This document shows, one piece after another, positions 23,803-30,121 of a stretch of DNA of 39,453 nt. Under the pieces are notes generated by a model. The model saw nothing but the letters and a program-made list of their open reading frames with translations. It had not been told where the DNA came from and searched no databases. Numbering within the stretch: the stretch's first letter is position 1; each line of letters begins with the position of its first letter. The stretch comes from a bacterium (lineage in GTDB: Bacteria > Electryoneota > Electryoneia > Electryoneales > Electryoneaceae), in the NCBI GenBank assembly GCA_020444425.1, contig JAHLLB010000043.1, forward strand, positions 1 through 39,453. Reading direction: 5' to 3'. Both the position numbers and the translations under genes were made by a program.

Positions 23803-25089
23803 TTACTGCACGAGCAAAACCTTCTGTGTCTGCATCATCCGGCCGGGTACCGCTGCCTGCACGAAATACAGACCGCTGGCGAGATGCGTCGCGTCGAAGC
23901 TGTATTCATGCGACCCGGCATTGATCGGTCCGTTCACCAGTTCCGCAACCTGCTGCCCAGCCACATTGTACACGGAAATCGTCAACTCTGACGTTTCCGG
24001 CAGGGTCACACGAATGGAGGTCTGCGCGTTGAACGGATTCGGATACGACGGAAGCAACGCGAAACCGCTCGGCAGCGACTCGACCGATGATTCATCCGCC
24101 GCGATCTGGAATTCACTTCCATTCCAGTTGTCAACACCATCCGCCGCAACTCCGGTCTTTGTAAAAATGAACGAATCTTCCAGGTACGGCCCATTCATGT
24201 ACCCAACCCGGGCGGTGAAGGTGTACGCACCTTGCGGCGCCAGTGACGGAATGTTCTGCGTCATGCCGGTCTGGCTGACGTTCATGAACGGAATCAGATC
24301 AAAGTGCATCTGCGTCAACGGGCCAAACACCTGGGAATTCGGCAGCGTCACCTCGGTCCAGTACGCAACATTGGGATACGACGCGCCGATGAGACTGACC
24401 AGTGACACATCATAAACGACGTTGCCTCCACTCGGCGGGATGGTGATGCTGGTGGGGGTGAGCGTCAGCTCGATCGGATCCGGTTCGAGATCCTGCTCGA
24501 ATGTCAGGTCGTCGAAGCAGCAAATTGAACCGGTGAAGTCAAGCACGACCTCGGCGATATCATCGCCCTCAACGTTCAACGTTTGCAGCGAAGACAGCCC
24601 GGTGATCGAATAGCTACCGACGAGGCTGCCGTTGGAATCGTACGCCGTCGCCGTGATCGTGCCGGAGGAGCTGTGTCCGGCCAGAATCGTCAACGATAAA
24701 ATCGGCGGATCGAACAACATCGTCTCCGGCGGATAGACCCCAGCGCCGGTGTTGAACGCGAGGAAATTCGGTGACGAATAATTGCTGATACCGAAGTTGC
24801 CGGATTCGTTCAGCACTTCGCCCTGGCCTTCGAACAACACGCCCTGGTCGAGGTATTCGTCCGTCAGCGGTATCTGATCATTGAAGAGCCCGGGCGCGTC
24901 CAGGTCATCAAAGTCGATGAACTCTTCGTCAATGGTGGGCGAGACCGGTGGTGACTGATACGGAGTTGAGCCATCCGGAACAGGTGTATCCGATGGCAGG
25001 CCGTTCAAAACGCAGGTATCTGCGTACGTCGCCCCGGCAGCCAGCAACATCACCGCACACAACGTCAGCAGGAATCCGCAGCGGTTCAT
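23803..25089 (-). CDS. T9SS-sorted modular protein: FDD module, Y, sorting domain
   Basis: 428 residues from ATG at 25089 (ribosome-binding site AAGGGGAGGAAAC). Signal peptide MNRCGFLLTLCAVMLLAAGA. The F module (about 40-200) has FDDLDAPGLFNDQIPL, GVLFEGQGEVLNESG, FGISNYSSPNFLAFNTGAG, PPETMLFDPPILSLTILAGH and VVLDFTGSICCFDDLTF. It resembles the jelly-roll 'FDD ... GVxF' modules common in secreted and PEP-CTERM-type proteins. Y follows (about 205-310, IPPSGGNVVYDVSLVSLIGA), then the sorting domain (about 350-428) ending KVLLVQ. It is the shortest of the large cargo set, with no LamG-like unit. Binding function only by analogy; no catalytic site seen. Confidence 0.85.
   Translation of the reverse strand: MNRCGFLLTLCAVMLLAAGATYADTCVLNGLPSDTPVPDGSTPYQSPPVSPTIDEEFIDFDDLDAPGLFNDQIPLTDEYLDQGVLFEGQGEVLNESGNFGISNYSSPNFLAFNTGAGVYPPETMLFDPPILSLTILAGHSSSGTITATAYDSNGSLVGSYSITGLSSLQTLNVEGDDIAEVVLDFTGSICCFDDLTFEQDLEPDPIELTLTPTSITIPPSGGNVVYDVSLVSLIGASYPNVAYWTEVTLPNSQVFGPLTQMHFDLIPFMNVSQTGMTQNIPSLAPQGAYTFTARVGYMNGPYLEDSFIFTKTGVAADGVDNWNGSEFQIAADESSVESLPSGFALLPSYPNPFNAQTSIRVTLPETSELTISVYNVAGQQVAELVNGPINAGSHEYSFDATHLASGLYFVQAAVPGRMMQTQKVLLVQ
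23873..23926. repeat. 54-bp identical tract shared with 30192-30245
   Basis: These 54 bases of sorting-domain code are identical to 30192-30245 in array gene 7, and identity continues with 2 mismatches to 23957. Array gene 8 does not share the middle of this tract, although array gene 7 otherwise matches gene 8 better. Confidence 0.85.
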
Positions 25090-25170
25090 GTTTCCTCCCC
25101 TTGATAGAACATGTGGTACAACGTTGAACATCAGGACTTGTATCGGTGTTATGTCGTTCATCAACCAGGT

Positions 25171-25186
25171 GATCAACCGGTTGATC
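25171..25186. promoter_or_regulatory. 16-bp perfect palindrome upstream of array gene 4 (possible operator)
   Basis: GATCAACCGGTTGATC is a perfect 16-bp palindrome, 82 bp upstream of the start at 25089, and is preceded by a half-site repeat (ATCAACCAGGT at 25160-25170). Dyads of this size often bind dimeric regulators. It is unique to this intergenic region among the array genes as far as I can see. Confidence 0.4.
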
Positions 25187-25349
25187 GGGGGGCTGTGCAG
25201 GGTGGACCGTCATCGGCAACGTGCGGTTGCCATGGGATCGTCATCGATAAAGTACGTCTGCTTAACCCCGATTCCAGTTCGAATCACAACATTTGATGGA
25301 TTTCCCGGCTCGGGAGCGAGCAACGTTGCCGGGACAAGTTGCAGCAAAA

Positions 25350-25380
25350 AAGGGGCATGTGACAGAATCACATGCCCCTT
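25350..25380 (-). terminator. Terminator of array gene 5 (25406-27373)
   Basis: AAGGGGCATGTGA (25350-25362), loop CAGAA, TCACATGCCCCTT (25368-25380). On the minus strand the stem runs into a six-T tract. Confidence 0.9.
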
Positions 25381-25405
25381 GGAATGAATCGTCCAACGAG
25401 AAATC

Positions 25406-27373
25406 TTAGCGAACCAGCATAACCTTCTGGGTCTGGTTCAGCTGTCCCGGAACCATGGCGCGGATGAAGTACAGGCCGCTGGCCAGGTTCGAGGCATCGA
25501 AGGTCATCGTGTGACGGCCGGCGGTGTAATCACCGTTGGCGACCGACGCCACCAACTGACCGGCGACGTTGTACACGTTCACCGTCAGATCAGCAGCTTC
25601 CGGCAAGGTGACCGCGAAGCTGGTGCTCGGGTTGAACGGGTTCGGGTACGCGGTTTCAAGCGCGAACTCGGTCGGAACGTTCACAGCCGAACCACCATTG
25701 GAAGCGGTACCGAAGCTTGCGCTGCCAATCCAGTCTTCCGGGCTGAATTCGTAGGTGTCCGTCACGAATTCGGAGCTGCGGTCGTACGCAACACCGCGAT
25801 CGTACGGAGCGCACTCGATACCCATGTGGTCACGGTAGCTGGCTTCGAGCTCGCCAAGTTCCACCGGACCGATGGCGTTCGGGGACGGGACGTTGTTGGC
25901 ACCAACTTCGTCGAACCAGGATTCGTTGGTGTACGCAGTCACGATACCAACATAACCACTGCCATACGTGCCATCGCTGAAGCTGCCTTCGTAGTTGCCG
26001 TTGATGGTAATGTCAACGGTGCCGCCACTGGCATCGATCTGCAGGGTGTTGACAGCGCCAACGCCCGTGTTGATCGCGGTACCCGTCGTCCAACCGATCA
26101 GGTTGGTCGGGGCGCCAGCCGTGTAGACCCACGCCGAGTAGCTGGTGTTGGAGATGTAGACAGCGTAACCATTGTAGTCGCTGTCCTGCGGGCCATCACC
26201 ACGGAAAAGCATACCGCAGGAATAACCGTTCGTGACCTGGTACATGAAGGTCGTGGACGCGCTGAAATCGCCGAAGGACGAGCTGGTGTAGGCACCAGAA
26301 CCCCAGTCCGTACCGTTGCCCACCACATCAATCTTGCAGAAACCACCATCAATCGAGTACGAGCCCGGGCCGACGAAGAAGTCCATGCCCTGCGCCAGAC
26401 CATCATTGAAGTCTTCAAACCAACCCGCACCCTGCTTGCTGAACGGGAAGCTGTCGGTCACCTGCATCGGCGGGTTGTTCGGAACGCCAGCCTTGGCTTC
26501 AAACATATAGCCACCGGTCGGGGCAGAACCCGGAACCGAAACGGTCATGCCGGAAACCTGCAGGTTCATGTACGGGAACAGGGTGAACGGAATGTTGTCG
26601 ATCGGACCAAAGACCTGCTGGTTCGGCAGAGTCGCGAAGGTCTGGTAACGGAGACCCGGAATCTGAGCCGGGATCGTGCTGACGAGCGATGCGTCATAAA
26701 CAATGTTGCCGCCACCCATCGGGACTGTGTCCACAACCGGGGTCAGGGTCAGCGTCACCGGCTGCGGTGCCGCGTTGTCAAACCACAGGTCGTCGAAGCA
26801 CGCAACGCTACCGTTGAAGTCGAGCACCACGCTAGCGCAACCCGACATGCCGCTCAGCGACATGGTTTGCAGGGTCGAGCTGCCGACGATCGTCGTGCTA
26901 CCCAGCACGCCGCCGCCCGCATCGTACGCGGTCATCGTGATTGTACCGGACGAGCCGTGACCGGCGAGGATCGAAATGTCACTGATTTCCGGGTTGAAGA
27001 GCATCGTCTCCGGCGGGTTCGCACCAACGCCGGTGTTGAAGGCGAGGAAATTCGGCGAGGAATAGTTGCTGATGCCAAAGCCACCGCTCTCGTTCAACAC
27101 TTCGCCAAGACCCTGGAAGATCACGCCCTGTGCGGCGTATTCGTTGCTCAGAGGAATCTGGTCGTTAAACAGGCCCGGTGCGGTCATGTCATCAAAGTTG
27201 ATGAACTCGTCGTCCGTGATCGGACCGTCTTGCGGAGCGACGTACGTGTTGTGGACGTCAACCGCCGGCACATCCGACGGGACGCCGTTCACGGTAAACG
27301 AATCGGCGAGGACCGGACTGGCGGCCAACGCCATCGCGACAAACGACGCGAATACTTTACTCAGGTGCTTCAT
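25406..27373 (-). CDS. T9SS-sorted modular protein: FDD module, Y, LamG-like B, sorting domain
   Basis: 655 residues from ATG at 27373 (ribosome-binding site AAGGGGAGG). Signal peptide MKHLSKVFASFVAMALAASP. F module (about 45-200: FDDMTAPGLFNDQIPL, FGISNYSSPNFLAFNTGVG, PPETMLFNPEISDISILAGH, ACFDDLWFD), Y (about 205-315: VPMGGGNIVYDASLVSTIPA), LamG-like module B (about 320-490: FGDFSASTTFMYQVTNGYSC, GYAVYISNTSYSAWVY, VDITINGNYEGSFSD, ESWFDEVGA), linker (YRDHMGIECAPYDRGVAYDR), sorting domain (about 578-655). The front half is closest to 23803 and 27801, the back half to 18295 and 20939, so it is itself a composite. Likely surface binding protein. Confidence 0.85.
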   Translation of the reverse strand: MKHLSKVFASFVAMALAASPVLADSFTVNGVPSDVPAVDVHNTYVAPQDGPITDDEFINFDDMTAPGLFNDQIPLSNEYAAQGVIFQGLGEVLNESGGFGISNYSSPNFLAFNTGVGANPPETMLFNPEISDISILAGHGSSGTITMTAYDAGGGVLGSTTIVGSSTLQTMSLSGMSGCASVVLDFNGSVACFDDLWFDNAAPQPVTLTLTPVVDTVPMGGGNIVYDASLVSTIPAQIPGLRYQTFATLPNQQVFGPIDNIPFTLFPYMNLQVSGMTVSVPGSAPTGGYMFEAKAGVPNNPPMQVTDSFPFSKQGAGWFEDFNDGLAQGMDFFVGPGSYSIDGGFCKIDVVGNGTDWGSGAYTSSSFGDFSASTTFMYQVTNGYSCGMLFRGDGPQDSDYNGYAVYISNTSYSAWVYTAGAPTNLIGWTTGTAINTGVGAVNTLQIDASGGTVDITINGNYEGSFSDGTYGSGYVGIVTAYTNESWFDEVGANNVPSPNAIGPVELGELEASYRDHMGIECAPYDRGVAYDRSSEFVTDTYEFSPEDWIGSASFGTASNGGSAVNVPTEFALETAYPNPFNPSTSFAVTLPEAADLTVNVYNVAGQLVASVANGDYTAGRHTMTFDASNLASGLYFIRAMVPGQLNQTQKVMLVR

Positions 27374-27735
27374 ACTGCCTCCCCTTGCGGTTCTTGTGTG
27401 ACGTGATACCTGATTGGAATCACAGTCTCCTGATTTCCCATGCCAGAGAAACTGGAGAAACGAAAAGCCTGTCGCTTCTGGTCTCGATCGCAGTACACAG
27501 TGAAACAGTCAGTCGGGGTAAGCAGTACATCGAAGCGTGAAAATCTTAGGAACGCCTAACAAGATAATCGGATTGTTCAGCGATGCAAGTAGAAATTGAC
27601 CCTTTCGCATTTTACTTCCTCTGGAGCCTTGTTAGATTGTTGTCGTAATAGACTAACAATCACTTGTCCTTGCCTGTCCGCTGATCCAATAACCAATCAC
27701 TTGCATGGAATACATTGAGTGATAAGAGAAAACAA
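27374..27735. other. Gene-free upstream region of array gene 5
   Basis: About 360 bp without a supported gene. The AT-rich right half contains GATTGTT and AACAATC (about 27633-27660) as a loose inverted repeat with a 13-nt loop. No promoter match is good enough to annotate. Confidence 0.45.
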
Positions 27736-27764
27736 GGGGACGCGTGATCCAATCACGCGTCCCC
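27736..27764 (-). terminator. Terminator of array gene 6 (27801-29744)
   Basis: GGGGACGCGTGAT (27736-27748), loop CCA, ATCACGCGTCCCC (27752-27764): a perfect 13-bp stem. On the minus strand TTGTTTTCTC follows. Confidence 0.88.
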
Positions 27765-27800
27765 CGTGAAGGAACAGTATCAATCGGCAAACGCTACCCG

Positions 27801-29744
27801 TTAACGGACCAGCATGACCTTCTGGGTCTGATCCATCTGACCCGGAACCGTGGCGCGGATAAAGTACAGACCGCTGGCCAGGCTCGAAGCGTCGAAGGTC
27901 ATCGTGTGACGGCCGGCGCTGAAGTCGCCAGAGGCAACCGTCGCAACCAACTGTCCAGTGACGTTGTACACGCTTACCGTCAGATCAGAGGTCTGCGGCA
28001 GGCTCACCGCGAAGCTGGTCGTCGGATTGAACGGGTTCGGATACGCGGTTTCAAGCGCGAACTCGGTCGGAACGGTGACCGTGCCCTCGTTAGACGCGAG
28101 ACTGAAGCCGCTGCTTGCCCAGTCTTCCGGAATGAATTCAACGTCACTCGGAGAATACCGGTCAAACACCATCACGCCGTCCGCAACCGGCATCGGCGCG
28201 TCAATCGGGTTGTGTGCATCGTCGAAGTACCCCTCAACCGGAGTACCTTGCGCGGCCGGAGCGCCGGGAACCATGTCAACCGTGCCGAAGCTGCAATACA
28301 CGTTGTCGTACCACGTCACGTTGTACGCCTCAATCACGCCGACATAGCCCTGCGGGTACGTCGCGTCGGTGAAGCTGTTGTGATACGTGCCGTTGATGTA
28401 TAGGTCGTAGGTGCCGCCCATGCCCTGGACTTCCATCGAATTCACAGCACCCATGCCGGTATTGATGCCGGTACCAGTGGCCCAGGAAATGACCGCCGAT
28501 GCCGAGCCGGCAGTGTACTTCCACACCGAGTAGCTGGTGCTCGAGACGTACAGGCCATAACCGTTGAAGTCGGCGTCACGCGGGCCGTTCGTGCACCACA
28601 TCACACCCCGGGAGCTGGACGACGCGTCCTGAATCTGGAAGCTGCTGGTTAGAGTGAAGTTGTCGAACTCCATCGCTTCGTACGCACCGGTCTGCCAGCT
28701 ACCGCCAGTACCATCCATCTTGGCGTAGCCGCCGCTGAACTGCAGATCGTCACAGATCCAGTTCCAGGATGCGCCTGGATCACTGTTGAATTCTTCCGCG
28801 AGGCCGGCACCCACCTTGACAAACGGGAATGAATCCGTAACCTGCAGGTTCGGGTTGTTCGGCACGCCCGCAATCGCTTCGAACATGTAGCTGCCGGTGG
28901 GCGCGCCACCCGGAACCGTAACCGTCATGTTGTAGATCGTAACGTCCATGAACGGCGTCAGCGTGAACGGGATGTTGTCGATCGGACCATAGACAACGCT
29001 GTTCGGCAGCGTCGCAAAGGTCTGATACCGCAGACCAGTCATCTGAGCCGGAATCGTGCTGACAAGCGATACATCATACACCACATTGCCGCCTGTCTGC
29101 GGGACCGTGGTCTGTGTCGGATTCAACGTCAACGTCACCGGATCGCCAGGACCGTTCACGAAGAACAGGTCGTCAAAGCAGCAGACCGAGCCACTGAAAT
29201 CGAGAACGACTTCCACGATGTCGTTGCCGGTGATGCTCAGTTCCTGCATCGCCGTCGTACCCGTGACAGACGAATACCCTACCTGGCCACCGCCGGAGTT
29301 ATACGCCGTCATTTCAATGAACACCGAGGACGAGTGGCCGCCAAGAATGGAGATTTCCGTGATCGGTGGATCAAACAATAGCGTTTCCGGTGGATTGGCC
29401 CCGACACCCGTATTGAACGCGAGGAAGTTCGGCGCGGAATACCCACTGACGCTGAACCCACCACCATCATTCAACACTTCGCCAAGACCCTGAAAGACCA
29501 CGCCCAAATCTTCATATTCCGTGGTCAGCGGAACCTGGTCGTTGAACAAACTCGGCGCATCAAGATCATCAAAGTCGATGAACACATCGTCATCGGTGAC
29601 CGGACCGGTGTTCGGAGCGATGTAGTTGTTGAACACATCAATGGCGGGCGTGTCGGATACCACACCATTGACGACATACGTGTCCGCATTGGCCGCGAAC
29701 ACGACCATGAGACACAGGACGAACAGCAAACTGAGACGCTTCAT
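27801..29744 (-). CDS. T9SS-sorted mosaic protein: FDD module, Y, LamG-like A, sorting domain
   Basis: 647 residues from ATG at 29744 (ribosome-binding site CAAGGGGGG). Signal peptide MKRLSLLFVLCLMVVFAANA. F module (about 40-200: FDDLDAPSLFNDQVPL, FSVSGYSAPNFLAFNTGVG, VCCFDDLFFVN), Y (about 205-310: VPQTGGNVVYDVSLVSTIPA), then a LamG-like module of the A type (about 315-480: AMEFDNFTLTSSFQIQD, SRGVMWCTNGPRD, YDLYINGTYHNSFTD, VTWYDNVYC). This is the type otherwise found only at the front of 18295 and 20939. The A-type linker (AAQGTPVEGYFDDAHNP to GVMVFDRYS) joins directly to the EFxPEDW stretch and the sorting domain used by 25406. It looks like a gene fused at the shared GVxxFDR linker. Likely surface binding protein. 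Confidence 0.85.
   Translation of the reverse strand: MKRLSLLFVLCLMVVFAANADTYVVNGVVSDTPAIDVFNNYIAPNTGPVTDDDVFIDFDDLDAPSLFNDQVPLTTEYEDLGVVFQGLGEVLNDGGGFSVSGYSAPNFLAFNTGVGANPPETLLFDPPITEISILGGHSSSVFIEMTAYNSGGGQVGYSSVTGTTAMQELSITGNDIVEVVLDFSGSVCCFDDLFFVNGPGDPVTLTLNPTQTTVPQTGGNVVYDVSLVSTIPAQMTGLRYQTFATLPNSVVYGPIDNIPFTLTPFMDVTIYNMTVTVPGGAPTGSYMFEAIAGVPNNPNLQVTDSFPFVKVGAGLAEEFNSDPGASWNWICDDLQFSGGYAKMDGTGGSWQTGAYEAMEFDNFTLTSSFQIQDASSSSRGVMWCTNGPRDADFNGYGLYVSSTSYSVWKYTAGSASAVISWATGTGINTGMGAVNSMEVQGMGGTYDLYINGTYHNSFTDATYPQGYVGVIEAYNVTWYDNVYCSFGTVDMVPGAPAAQGTPVEGYFDDAHNPIDAPMPVADGVMVFDRYSPSDVEFIPEDWASSGFSLASNEGTVTVPTEFALETAYPNPFNPTTSFAVSLPQTSDLTVSVYNVTGQLVATVASGDFSAGRHTMTFDASSLASGLYFIRATVPGQMDQTQKVMLVR
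27805..27860. repeat. 56-bp direct repeat in sorting-domain code, copy 2
   Basis: Identical to 20943-20998 in array gene 3, as noted there. Confidence 0.85.
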
Positions 29745-30028
29745 GGTACCCCCCTTGGTTGAAGCTGACTGTACCCGGTAACGAGACTGCAAACGAAATG
29801 AATACAACAGGTTTAAAATTGCAAGTTGCTATTTCGCGTCGGATGAAGTCTGTTGGGATCACAGGAGAGCTGTTCGTGGTAAACCATCGGCCCCTTTTCC
29901 GACTAGTTTACACAAAGATAGGTAAACAAGATAACACCCTAACTATTTGGGGCAAGTGTAACTGCGCTATATTTTTTGTTTTCAGGGCTCTCGAGCCAGT
30001 AATTCAAGCTGTTGTTATATATTGAAAA
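29745..30028. other. AT-rich gene-free upstream region of array gene 6
   Basis: No supported gene. The stretch is AT-rich, and I found no promoter with both a good -35 and -10 at normal spacing. Confidence 0.4.
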
Positions 30029-30053
30029 AGGTGAACCACCGTGTGGTTCACCT
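30029..30053. terminator. Terminator of array gene 7 (30122-32692), possibly bidirectional
   Basis: AGGTGAACCAC (30029-30039), loop CGT, GTGGTTCACCT (30043-30053), with A-runs on the left and GAAAAA on the right, so T-tracts exist on both strands. It lies 68 bp past the stop. Confidence 0.8.
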
Positions 30054-30121
30054 GAAAAATCACCGGGGTCGTCCGAGATCGGCCCCCAAGTCAGCATGTT
30101 CTTTTCTCTGGTACTCGATCC

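Noticed and set aside
25511..27406. A 631-codon plus-strand open frame antisense to the cargo gene 25406-27373
   Set aside because: Same reasons: Arg/Val/Asp-rich composition, no motifs, no start signals. Similar mirror frames over 18151-18963 and 19573-20610 were also rejected.
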